Shown: in pieces, positions 36,578-44,551 of the stretch
Numbering within the stretch: the stretch's first letter is position 1
Layout: every line of letters begins with the position of its first letter
Assembly (NCBI GenBank): GCA_030532465.1
Contig: JAUNLC010000005.1
Location: 20,683 to 66,056 of the forward strand
Source: Campylobacter sp.
Lineage (GTDB): Bacteria; Campylobacterota; Campylobacteria; Campylobacterales; Campylobacteraceae
Direction of reading: 5' to 3'
Length of the DNA stretch: 45,374 nt
Position numbers and translations under genes: made by a program
Notes under the pieces: model-generated
The model's input: only the letters and a program-made list of their open reading frames with translations
Databases searched by the model: none
Told to the model about the DNA's origin: nothing

Positions 36578-37016
36578 AAAATTTATTGCGCTCGCAATCT
36601 TCCTTGCTTACGCTAAATTGATAGAAGAATTTTCCATTTTCAAGAGTGTAGCGATACTCCATCACGACACCGAAATTTAGCATCGCTCTAGTATCTTCAG
36701 CCGCACAAGCCGTTCTCATAACGCCTTCGTGCCTGATCTTTTTTTCTTGTTCGATAGCCTGCCAGCTAAATTTGCTAAATTCGGCCTTTGACGTGTCAAA
36801 CACCTGATAGCTGTAAACTAGCTTGTTTCCAAAGGCTTGGATATTTTTAAAAGTGATAGAATCGCTTAGTTTTTTTGGTAAATTCGGAGATACTTCAAGC
36901 TCTATGCTCTTTGCGATTTGCTCGGGTGAGTGATCGCTCTCAGTCGGTGTCTCACTTGGCGGCATAGCCATAGCCAAAACTCCGCAAATTGACGCGGCTA
37001 CAATCTTTTTAATCAT
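36576..37016 (-). CDS. Secreted hypothetical protein
   Basis: A 146-aa protein with an N-terminal export signal (MIKKIVAASICGVLAMA), so probably periplasmic. There is no motif I recognise. Two cysteines (in TACAAED and KEDCER) could form a disulphide. It is isolated, with terminators on both sides, and is transcribed alone on the minus strand. Confidence 0.8.
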   Translation of the reverse strand: MIKKIVAASICGVLAMAMPPSETPTESDHSPEQIAKSIELEVSPNLPKKLSDSITFKNIQAFGNKLVYSYQVFDTSKAEFSKFSWQAIEQEKKIRHEGVMRTACAAEDTRAMLNFGVVMEYRYTLENGKFFYQFSVSKEDCERNKF

Positions 37017-37063
37017 ATTTTCCCTCTATTTTGAAATTAAATCTTTGTATTTTAGCCTTAAAA

Positions 37064-37110
37064 TTTAAAAAATACGATTAATCAACCAAAACTTCATCGT
37101 ATTTTTTAAA
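37064..37110 (-). terminator. Terminator after alr
   Basis: A 15-bp perfect inverted repeat (37064-37078 with 37096-37110, core AAAAAATACGAT/ATCGTATTTTTT) with a 17-base loop begins right after the alr stop. On the minus strand the distal arm contains a TTTTTT run. It separates alr from the 146-aa gene. Confidence 0.85.
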
Positions 37111-38121
37111 CTACACAAATCTTCTGCTGATATTTGGCGAAAGTTTTACTAAAATTTCATACTCGATCGTATCAAAAAATTTCGCCCAAATTCGCGCGTC
37201 TTTTATCACGCAAACCCTCTTGCCGCCGTCCTCGCTAGAAAAGTTATCCATAGACATCTTGCCTAAAATTCGCTCGCCGCTTGCTAAATTTAACTCGCGC
37301 TCTGCGTCGTATCTTAATAGCCCATCGCCATAGCCAAGGTCGTAAGTTGCGATTTGCATATCCTCTTTTGCACAGAATTTACCGCCGTATCCAACGCCCT
37401 GCCCCGCTTTTAAAACGCGAGAGCTAACTCGGTCGGCATATAGGCTTAAAACGATCTTTAGATCCAAGCTCTCATCAAACTGAGCGTAGCCGTATTGAGC
37501 GATACCGACTCTTACAAGCTCATCATCAAGCTTGCTAAATCTCTCAAGTCCTGCGGAGTTATGCGAATGAAAGGTCAAATTTTTAGCCTCCGTGCCGCTA
37601 AATTTGATGATCTGCTCTTTTGCTAGTTTAAAGTTTTCTCTCTGCACGAAATAATCGCTACTTACCTCGTCTGCCGCGCGAAAATGCGTGTAAGCTCCGC
37701 ATATCATAAGCCCTTTTTGATTGGCTATTTTACAGGCTTGCCCTATCTCATCTATGGCGATACCGTTTCTATGCATAAGCGTATCTACCGCAAAATGAAC
37801 TCTTGTGCCGGATTTTAAAACGCTTAAATTTGAGATATCGTTTACCGCATAGATAAATTTCTCGCTCTCCTTGCCTGTCGGGATATGCGAAAGGATCAAG
37901 ATGTTCTCAAAATATTCGCCCAGCTCCCTAGCCTCGCTCTCGTTTTTAACCGCTGCAAATTTAATCCCGAATTTTGAGGCTTCACTTGCGATTAGCTTTG
38001 CGCCGTGTCCGTAAGCGTTATCCTTAAGAACGAGTATAACGCGCTCTTTTCCACCAGCTTTTTCACAAATTTTAGAAAGGTTGTTTAGGTACGCGGCGCG
38101 ATTTAATAAAATTTCAGACAT
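37111..38121 (-). CDS. alr: Alanine racemase
   Basis: A 336-aa PLP enzyme that makes D-alanine for peptidoglycan. The PLP lysine is K33 in LKDNAYGHG, and the second active-site Tyr is in GVGYGGKF. The length is slightly below the usual 360-370 but normal for this group. It follows the small 80-aa gene with an 8-base overlap and the pgp2-like gene, so three minus-strand genes linked to cell-wall work sit together. Confidence 0.96.
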   Translation of the reverse strand: MSEILLNRAAYLNNLSKICEKAGGKERVILVLKDNAYGHGAKLIASEASKFGIKFAAVKNESEARELGEYFENILILSHIPTGKESEKFIYAVNDISNLSVLKSGTRVHFAVDTLMHRNGIAIDEIGQACKIANQKGLMICGAYTHFRAADEVSSDYFVQRENFKLAKEQIIKFSGTEAKNLTFHSHNSAGLERFSKLDDELVRVGIAQYGYAQFDESLDLKIVLSLYADRVSSRVLKAGQGVGYGGKFCAKEDMQIATYDLGYGDGLLRYDAERELNLASGERILGKMSMDNFSSEDGGKRVCVIKDARIWAKFFDTIEYEILVKLSPNISRRFV

Positions 38122-38356
38122 TAAATTTCACGCCGTAAGCTTCATAAACATCGGGCAAAAGTTTGCGCACGCCGTAGTCATAAGCGTAAAATTTCGCATA
38201 TATCGCTTTTAAATCGCCCTTTTCGCACCTGCTAAAATCAAATACATCGGTGCCCTCTATCTTTGGCACCTGAGTGTCAAGCTCGGCGAAAAACTCGCTT
38301 CTTGCTTTTAAAATCGCCTCTATCTTAGACTTTATCTCTTCGCTTTTTTCTTGCAT
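38114..38356 (-). CDS. Small hypothetical protein between pgp2 and alr
   Basis: An 80-aa charged cytoplasmic protein, not recognised. It has an N-terminal helix (EEIKSKIEAILKARSEFF) and an aromatic C-terminal half with several Tyr residues. It starts one base after the pgp2 end and overlaps alr by 8 bases, so it belongs to the same operon. Confidence 0.75.
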   Translation of the reverse strand: MQEKSEEIKSKIEAILKARSEFFAELDTQVPKIEGTDVFDFSRCEKGDLKAIYAKFYAYDYGVRKLLPDVYEAYGVKFNV

Positions 38357-38357
38357 A

Positions 38358-39263
38358 TTATCTCTCCGTTATGATCTTTACTTTGCCGCTTTCAAGCCTT
38401 ACGTAAAGCTCCTTTTTACCGCTAAATTTATGCGAAGGAGCGCTGTAATCCTCATGAAAAACGACTCTATAAATTTTTAAATTTTGTGCATTTGGATACG
38501 GGGTAACGGCAAAATTTGAGAATTTGATCTCTTTTTGCTCGTTTTTGGCAAAAATTCTCTTTTTAAATTTTACAAATTCACTAAAATTCATCCCGTCAAA
38601 ACGCACAAAATCCTTAGAATAAAATTTCAAATACCTGTCTATGTCGTTTTTTCTCCAAGCGCTTTTCCACTTAAACACAAAGGCCATCACAAAAGCGATA
38701 TCGTCATCATTGGCGCGGGTGTCGTGCTTCTCGTCTATTAAAACCAAAGCGTGTCCGTTGATAACTTTGCCGAATTTTAAGAGCCTATCGTTATCCATCG
38801 CCACGCAGCCTCTGGTTCTTATCTCGTTATCGCGCCTACCGTCCATGGGAAAGCCATGTATCTAAATTCCGCTACCGGTTTTTTTAGAAATTTTATCAAA
38901 TAAATTCGGATACGAAAGCTCAAACGCAAGCGGTCCGTAATAGCGATCAGGCGGAGTAAAACGACTGGTTATGTCATATACGCCCACCGGAGTTTTTAAA
39001 TCGCCCTCTTTTTGCTTATCGCCTTTTTTGCCCGTGATTACATTTTGAGTAAATTTCTCGTTTAAAACTCCGTCTTCGTAAAAAAACGTTCGCATATCTT
39101 TGGTGTATTTATTGACCGTTATTATAGTAGTTTTTGCTTCATAGTAGCCAAATTTAAGATCCTTGCCGACAAATTTATCCTTCCAATAATCTATCTCTTT
39201 TAAATTTTCGGTATTTGCAAAAGCAAAAGTGGACAACAAGCAACATATAAATAATTTCTTCAA
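38358..39263 (-). pseudogene. pgp2: pgp2/csd6-like L,D-carboxypeptidase gene with internal amber codon
   Basis: The family is the periplasmic YkuD-fold L,D-carboxypeptidase (Pgp2 of C. jejuni, Csd6 of H. pylori), which trims peptidoglycan tetrapeptides to tripeptides and is needed for helical shape. The reading frame is continuous apart from a TAG at 38864-38862. It sits where the family has Trp: the sequence reads GSGI, stop, IHGFPMDG. The upstream part (39263-38862) carries a signal peptide and the start of the catalytic domain. The downstream part (38861-38358) carries the active-site His of IHG, the Cys of RTRGC and the C-terminal domain. A truncated product would lack all catalytic residues. 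I use the TTG at 39263 (LKKLFICCLLSTFAFA), which follows AAGG; another TTG lies at 39296. The neighbour order alr-pgp2-PCuAC matches C. jejuni. Confidence 0.85.
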
Positions 39264-39336
39264 ATAAAACCTTAAAATATTTAGATAAAAGCGCAATTAT
39301 AGCACAGCCAGTTTAAATTTTAAAAAATATATTTTC

Positions 39337-39345
39337 TGATATAAT
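39337..39345 (+). promoter_or_regulatory. Extended -10 promoter of the copper genes
   Basis: TGA-TATAAT, a perfect TATAAT (39340-39345) with an upstream TG, lies 36 bases before the PCuAC start in AT-rich sequence. This is the typical Campylobacter sigma70 pattern, in which the -35 box is not conserved. AAAAAGGA just before the ATG is the ribosome-binding site. Confidence 0.65.
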
Positions 39346-39381
39346 TTCATATTTGTTAATAAATTTTTAAAAAGGATACAC

Positions 39382-39831
39382 ATGAAAAAAACATTATCAG
39401 CCTTGGCTTTAGCTACGGTTTTTTGCATCGCAAATGCAGCCGACATAGAAGTTTCAAACGCTTTTGCAAAAGCTACTCCTCCTAATGTCAAAAATAGCGC
39501 CGCGTTTATGGACATCAAAAATAATACCGATAAGCCTATAAAGCTAATCGCCGCAAACTCAAACATCTCAAAAACAACCGAACTGCACACTCATAAACAC
39601 GTAGACGGCATGATGCAGATGATTCAAGTTGATGATATAGAAATTCCCGCCAAAAGCGAGGTGAATTTAAAACCGGGCGGGCTTCACGTGATGTTTATGA
39701 ATATATTTGCGCCTGTTAAAGAGGGCGATAAGATAGATGTGACGCTTGAATTTGACAACGGCTCAAAGATCGAGCTTAAAGACGTGGTCGCTAAGCCGGT
39801 TATGAAAAAAGAGGGCATGCATAAGCATTAA
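39382..39831 (+). CDS. Periplasmic copper chaperone PCu(A)C
   Basis: A 149-aa protein with signal peptide MKKTLSALALATVFCIANA. It carries the full copper motif H69-x10-M80-x21-H102-x-M104. PCu(A)C proteins deliver Cu(I) to the CuA or CuB site of cytochrome oxidases, usually with a SCO partner. Here SCO is two genes downstream in the same direction. A His-rich C-terminus (EGMHKH) may add copper binding. Confidence 0.95.
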   Translation: MKKTLSALALATVFCIANAADIEVSNAFAKATPPNVKNSAAFMDIKNNTDKPIKLIAANSNISKTTELHTHKHVDGMMQMIQVDDIEIPAKSEVNLKPGGLHVMFMNIFAPVKEGDKIDVTLEFDNGSKIELKDVVAKPVMKKEGMHKH

Positions 39832-39832
39832 G

Positions 39833-40297
39833 ATGAGTAAAAAAATAGCCGCTCTTATTTTTGCGATAGCTTTTGTTGTCGGAGGGTTTTATATATTTAA
39901 CACAAAATCGGCCGATAAAGAGAGTGAATTTGCGGAAGTCGATACAAATTTAACTCTGCTTGAGTGCGATATGAACGCAAATTTTTCATGCCCTGTTAAA
40001 TTTAAAGGCAAAACCGTAAATTTCAGCCTCTCTCCAAGGCCGGTTTACGTGATGCAGCCTGTTTCCATGTGGATAGAGGGTCTTAACGAGCTAAATTTCA
40101 AAGAGCCGAGCCTAGAAATTCACGGTGTAAATATGGAAATGGGCGTGATAAAAGCCAAGCTTGAAAAAAGAGACAACGAATACAAAGCCGACGTGGTTCT
40201 AAGCGCATGCATAATAGCCCTTATGAGATATCGCTTCGAGGTGCTTGACGGCGGTAAAAAAACAGGGCTTTATATAGACTTTGATCTAAAACAATAA
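39833..40297 (+). CDS. Membrane-anchored hypothetical protein in copper operon
   Basis: A 154-aa protein with an N-terminal span (about 4-21) and a periplasmic domain of unknown fold. The features MWIEGLN, VNMEMGVI and VVLSACIIALMRYRFEV recall small FixH/YtkA-like domains, and the Cys and Met residues could bind metal. It lies between PCu(A)C and SCO with a one-base gap to the first. C. jejuni has a gene in the same place. Confidence 0.8.
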   Translation: MSKKIAALIFAIAFVVGGFYIFNTKSADKESEFAEVDTNLTLLECDMNANFSCPVKFKGKTVNFSLSPRPVYVMQPVSMWIEGLNELNFKEPSLEIHGVNMEMGVIKAKLEKRDNEYKADVVLSACIIALMRYRFEVLDGGKKTGLYIDFDLKQ

Positions 40298-40306
40298 GGA
40301 GCCAAA

Positions 40307-40852
40307 ATGAAGCTTTTCTCTTCTATCGTCGTGTTTATAATGATAATCTCCGCAGGTGTCTTTTTGGGACTTAAATACGCAAATAGCGGAGTTTATAACT
40401 TTAGCGCCAAGAGCATAAACGGCGATGTAACTCTAAAAAGCTTTGACGGCAAATATAAGATCTTATATTTTGGATTTGGCTCCTGTCCCGATGTCTGTCC
40501 TGCAACTCTTGGGCTGGTTAGTAGCGTATTAACCGAGCTTAAAAGAGATGATATCATAGTGCTTTTTATAACTCTTGATCCCGAGCGCGATACTCCTGAA
40601 ACGATAGACGAATACGCCAAATACTTCTATCCCAACTCTTACGGGCTTGTCGTGGATAATCTAAAAAAAGTTACCGCCGCTTACGGAGCTAAATATAAAA
40701 AGATTAGACTTGAAAAATCGGCTATGGATTATTCGGTGGCTCACAGCTCGTCGATATATCTGCTTGATAAAGAGGGCAAGCTAGTAAATGAAGTTTCAAA
40801 TTTAACGATAGAAAATATAAGAGAGAGTATAAAAGAGCTTATAAAAAACTAG
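40307..40852 (+). CDS. SCO1/SenC-family copper chaperone
   Basis: A 181-aa thioredoxin-fold protein anchored by an N-terminal span (about 5-22). The copper ligands are C60 and C64 in CPDVCP and H146 in VAHSS. SCO proteins insert copper into cytochrome oxidase, or reduce its thiols. AAGGAG precedes the ATG. Together with PCu(A)C, it points to assembly of a cbb3-type oxidase encoded elsewhere. Confidence 0.95.
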   Translation: MKLFSSIVVFIMIISAGVFLGLKYANSGVYNFSAKSINGDVTLKSFDGKYKILYFGFGSCPDVCPATLGLVSSVLTELKRDDIIVLFITLDPERDTPETIDEYAKYFYPNSYGLVVDNLKKVTAAYGAKYKKIRLEKSAMDYSVAHSSSIYLLDKEGKLVNEVSNLTIENIRESIKELIKN

Positions 40853-40941
40853 AACTCTTTATCATGCATTTCATCGGCGATAATATATATAATTCCCACC
40901 GCCAGCAAAACAAGTAAAGCGGCTAAAATGATTTGAAGCAA
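40849..40941 (-). CDS. Possible 30-aa single-span membrane peptide
   Basis: On the minus strand a TTG at 40941, with AAGGG seven bases upstream, opens a 30-codon frame. It has a hydrophobic helix (LQIILAALLVLLAVGIIYIIA) and an acidic tail (DEMHDKEF). Its stop overlaps the SCO stop on the other strand. The hydrophobic pattern and ribosome-binding site suggest a real small membrane protein, but the start is non-ATG and I know no homologue. Confidence 0.45.
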   Translation of the reverse strand: MLQIILAALLVLLAVGIIYIIADEMHDKEF

Positions 40942-41322
40942 TACAGATCCCTTAAAATTTTATCGCGAAATTATAACATATTAAATTTTTTAGCATTACT
41001 TTAAAACCCTAAAGATTCGAAAGACAACTCCGCAACAAATTAAAATATCAAAATCTATTATAGAAAATATTAAATTTTTATCTGATAATTTTATCAACTT
41101 TACAACAAAAGCAAGATAAAATTATCGTATGAAAAAACTTATCAAAGAGTTACTGTAAATAATACTAACAAATAAAATTTTAAGAGCCGTCCCAATAAAG
41201 CGAAATTTACCGTGTGAAAATTTAAGGCTTGAATTTACTGATTTCAAGATGAATTTTACAAACTTTGATATATCTATAAAATTTAAAATTTTCAAATCAA
41301 TCAACACAAAAAAGGAGATCAA
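40942..41322. other. Gene-free AT-rich stretch before dcuC
   Basis: About 380 bases without a convincing gene. A 9-codon frame (41129-41158) has no ribosome-binding site. AAAAAGGAG just before 41323 is the dcuC ribosome-binding site. The dcuC promoter must lie here, but I cannot place it with confidence. Confidence 0.6.
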
Positions 41323-42711
41323 ATGCTTGGCGTTATCATCGGTTCGGTAGTGCTGTTTATCGTCGGTTGGGCGATCATCAAGGGTAAATACGCTCCGCTT
41401 ACGCTGTTTTTATCGGGCGTGTTTATGCTTATTTGCTCTATCGTTCTTCAAACGGGCAAATTTATGCCTAAAAAGGCTACGCCTACGGGCAACGAATACC
41501 TAGATATCATCGAATACATCCGCTATATGTTCTCAGACCGCATGGCTGATCTTGGACTTCTTATCATGTTTATGGTCGGTTTTGCAACCTATATGACGCA
41601 TATCGGAGCAAACAGCGCCTTCGTCTCGCTTACCACGGGGCGACTTGCAAAGATCAAAAGCCCCTACTTCATGATATTTGTCGCATTTGCCATAGCAAAG
41701 CTTATAAGTATGGTTATCACAAGCGCTGCGGGTCTTGGCGTGCTTTGCCTTGCGCTTCTTGGGCCTATTCTCATCTCGCTTGGGTTAAACAAACTTACGG
41801 TCGGCTCCATCTGCTGCATGTCGGGTGCGGCTTCTATGGTGCTCATAGGCGCTTCAACCGCAGCATCTGCAAAGGCAACTTCGCTTTCGATACTTGATTA
41901 TGTCTTTTTATATAAAATTCCAGCCGCCTTGCCAACCTCTATCGTTATCGGCATAGCGCTAGTTTTTTGGAATAGATACTTAGATAAAAAAGAGGGCTGG
42001 GTGTGCAGCGAGCATGTCGGAGAGAGCATAGAATTTGACGAAGCTACAAAGCCGCCTACCGCAAGTGCGCCTAAAATTTATGCGATTTTGCCGTTTTTAC
42101 CGATGATATTGGTGGTTGTCTTTTCCGAATACTGCCTAAAATCGATCAAACTAAACATATCAGCCATCATCTTGCTCTCAGTCATCATCGCGATGTGCTT
42201 TGAGACTATCAGGCATGGATTTAAATTTGAGCCGCTAGCGGAAGGACTAAAAGTCTTTTTGCAAGCTATGGGGCGTAGTTTAAGCGGAGTAGTCGCTCTC
42301 ATCATCGCAGCGGGAGTCTTTGCTCAAGGCTTTAAATCTCTTGGCATGCTTGATAGTATCGTAAGCCTTGCAAATACCCTTGGACTCGGAGGCTTTGGGA
42401 TGTCGATCGTGTTTGTGCTTATCACGACTGTGGTCGCTATCATTGCAGGCTCAAACGGCGCTAGCTTTTATCCGCTTGTCGAGCTTGCACCGCAGATCGC
42501 TACCAAACTAAACGTAAGCTCCGTAATGCTCGTTCTTCCTATGCATCAAGCCTCAACCATCGCGCGCCCGCTCTCGCCGGTTGCTGGTGTGGTAGTAGCC
42601 ATCGCAGGCATGCTTAAATGCAACCCGCTAAGTCTAGTTAAACGCTGCTCTGTCCCCGCGATATTAGGACTTATCAGCCATCATATATTTGTATTTTTAC
42701 TTGTGCTTTAA
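41323..42711 (+). CDS. dcuC: DcuC-family anaerobic C4-dicarboxylate transporter
   Basis: A 462-aa inner-membrane protein with about 12 hydrophobic segments, matching DcuC-type carriers that take up or export fumarate and succinate during anaerobic growth. Recognisable parts are FMVGFATYMTHIGANSAFV, GAASMVLIGASTAASAKATS and the end region MHQASTIARPLSPVAGVVVA. AAAAAGGAG precedes the ATG. The oligopeptidase gene starts 9 bases after it. Confidence 0.92.
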   Translation: MLGVIIGSVVLFIVGWAIIKGKYAPLTLFLSGVFMLICSIVLQTGKFMPKKATPTGNEYLDIIEYIRYMFSDRMADLGLLIMFMVGFATYMTHIGANSAFVSLTTGRLAKIKSPYFMIFVAFAIAKLISMVITSAAGLGVLCLALLGPILISLGLNKLTVGSICCMSGAASMVLIGASTAASAKATSLSILDYVFLYKIPAALPTSIVIGIALVFWNRYLDKKEGWVCSEHVGESIEFDEATKPPTASAPKIYAILPFLPMILVVVFSEYCLKSIKLNISAIILLSVIIAMCFETIRHGFKFEPLAEGLKVFLQAMGRSLSGVVALIIAAGVFAQGFKSLGMLDSIVSLANTLGLGGFGMSIVFVLITTVVAIIAGSNGASFYPLVELAPQIATKLNVSSVMLVLPMHQASTIARPLSPVAGVVVAIAGMLKCNPLSLVKRCSVPAILGLISHHIFVFLLVL

Positions 42712-42720
42712 GGAGTTAGT

Positions 42721-44493
42721 ATGGAGGTGCAAACCCTGCCGCAATGGAGCTTTGATGATGCTTATGTGGATTTTGAGCATGAGAATTTTACCCGCTCGCT
42801 AAAAAGAGCGGAATATCTAGTAAGCAATGCTTGCGATCTAGTTAAATCCGGCAAATTTTCGGCTAAAGAGCTTGCCGCGCTTTACGAAGAGGGCTTTGAT
42901 AAGCTTTCTTCCTTAAAGGCGTTTTGTCGCTGCAAGATGAGTGAAAATACAAAAGATGAGCAAGTAGCGGTCATAGAAGCAAAAATTCAAAGCCAAATTT
43001 CAAAGCTTGAGCTCATAAAACAAGCGATGTTAGTTAAATTTGAAGAGTTGAGCGAGGATGAGTGGGAAGAATTTGAGCTTTCGCACTGGAAATTTTACTA
43101 TGAAAATGAAAAAAATAGCTTGCAAAAAAATTTGCCCAACAAAGAAATTTACGCCGCGCTTGAGCAGAGTAGTTTCACTCCGATATATGCGATTTTTACC
43201 CATTTAAACAACCTCATCGATATCAAAGCGCAAGATAGTTTTGGCGAAATAAAAAACTATAGCTTCGCAAAGTGCGGAGGCATTTTAAAAGGCTCACCGG
43301 ATAGTGCTCTTCGCGAAAATGTATTTAAGGAGCTTGGCAAACACTACGAAAAGCACGCGCCGCTTTACGTGGATGCCCTAAATATGTCGCACGGCTTTAG
43401 GCTGGCTAAATTTAAGGCTGCGGGATACAAGGACTATTTGCAGCCAAGCTTTGAGCAAAATAAAATTAGCCATGAAGCCGTAAATGCGATGAACTCGGCG
43501 CTTGAAAAAAGAGCAGGCAAGATAAGAGAGGCGGTAACGTTAAGAGCGCCATATCTTGGCAAAGAGCGCATGAGCGCGTGCGATTTGCTTGCGCCTTCGC
43601 CGTTTTCTACTAAAGCGCAAATTCCGTATCATCAAGCGATATCCACGATAAAATCGGCTCTAAGCGAAGTTAGCGAGGAAATTTCGGACTTTATAGATCT
43701 AATGCTTAAAAACCGCTGGATAGAGGCAAGCACGCGCGAAAATAAAGCCGGCGGTGCGTTTTATACGAGATTTAACGAATTTAAGCAACCAAGAGTGTTT
43801 TCATCGTATATGGGAACAAGGGCGCATATGATACAGCAAGCTCACGAGCTAGGTCATGCGTGGCACTACTGGATAATGCGCGATATGCCAAGCATACAGA
43901 CTGAATTTCCGATGAGTCTAGCAGAGGTTGCAAGCACATTTAACGAGGCGGTTTTAAGAGAGTATTTGAAAAAAACCGCGGATACGAATCTAGCATTTGA
44001 AATTCTTTGGCAAGAGCTAAAATCGGCCGCAAATTTTATGCTTCATATATCGGTTAGATATGAGTTTGAAAAGGAATTTATAAGGCTTAGAGACGAACGA
44101 ATGGTGATGCCAAAAGATGTTTGCGAGCTAATGAGTAAGGCTTGGCGCAAATGGTATGCAGACAGCACTCAAGACATAGAGGAGTTTTTGCCGTATTTTA
44201 AACTGCATTTTTACAAAACCGATCAATACATATACAACTACCCTTACACGGTCGGTTATCTGATATCGCAGTTTTTGATAGCAAAATTTAGAGCCAAAGA
44301 GCCAAATTTCTTTGAAATTTACAAAGCGTTTTTAAGAGATACGGGCAAAATGAGCGTGGATGATATCATCAAAAAACACTTTGATAAAGATATCAAAAAC
44401 AGCGAATTTTGGCTTGAATGTATAGATAGCGCGCTTGGTTATGTAGAGGAATTTAAAGCGATAAAGGATGATTTAGACCGCAAAATTTTATAA
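42721..44493 (+). CDS. pepF: M3-family oligoendopeptidase
   Basis: A 590-aa cytoplasmic zinc metallopeptidase of the M3B (PepF) type, which degrades short peptides. The active site HELGH is at residues 375-379, and the third ligand is E402 in LAEVAST. The N-terminal oligopeptidase domain precedes it. Length fits the family. AAGGAG precedes the ATG, and the small gap to dcuC suggests one transcript. Confidence 0.95.
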   Translation: MEVQTLPQWSFDDAYVDFEHENFTRSLKRAEYLVSNACDLVKSGKFSAKELAALYEEGFDKLSSLKAFCRCKMSENTKDEQVAVIEAKIQSQISKLELIKQAMLVKFEELSEDEWEEFELSHWKFYYENEKNSLQKNLPNKEIYAALEQSSFTPIYAIFTHLNNLIDIKAQDSFGEIKNYSFAKCGGILKGSPDSALRENVFKELGKHYEKHAPLYVDALNMSHGFRLAKFKAAGYKDYLQPSFEQNKISHEAVNAMNSALEKRAGKIREAVTLRAPYLGKERMSACDLLAPSPFSTKAQIPYHQAISTIKSALSEVSEEISDFIDLMLKNRWIEASTRENKAGGAFYTRFNEFKQPRVFSSYMGTRAHMIQQAHELGHAWHYWIMRDMPSIQTEFPMSLAEVASTFNEAVLREYLKKTADTNLAFEILWQELKSAANFMLHISVRYEFEKEFIRLRDERMVMPKDVCELMSKAWRKWYADSTQDIEEFLPYFKLHFYKTDQYIYNYPYTVGYLISQFLIAKFRAKEPNFFEIYKAFLRDTGKMSVDDIIKKHFDKDIKNSEFWLECIDSALGYVEEFKAIKDDLDRKIL

Positions 44494-44500
44494 AAACCAA

Positions 44501-44532
44501 AATAGCCTCCGATAAATTTAACAGAGGCTATT
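44501..44532. terminator. Bidirectional terminator between pepF and the TonB receptor gene
   Basis: A 9-bp perfect stem (AATAGCCTC at 44501-44509, GAGGCTATT at 44524-44532) sits between the converging 3' ends of pepF and the receptor gene, with A- and T-rich flanks. Confidence 0.8.
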
Positions 44533-44551
44533 TGATACAATTATTTTGCAA

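Noticed and set aside
39297-39590. 97-codon antisense frame over PCu(A)C
   Set aside because: It is opposite a gene with an exact copper-binding motif and signal peptide; a shadow frame.
41129-41158. Nine-codon leader frame MKKLIKELL upstream of dcuC
   Set aside because: No ribosome-binding site and no runs of regulatory codons or attenuator hairpin nearby; a chance frame is more likely.
41122-41322. 66-codon antisense frame before dcuC
   Set aside because: It has no ribosome-binding site and low-complexity AT-rich composition (mostly Ile, Phe, Lys and Ser).
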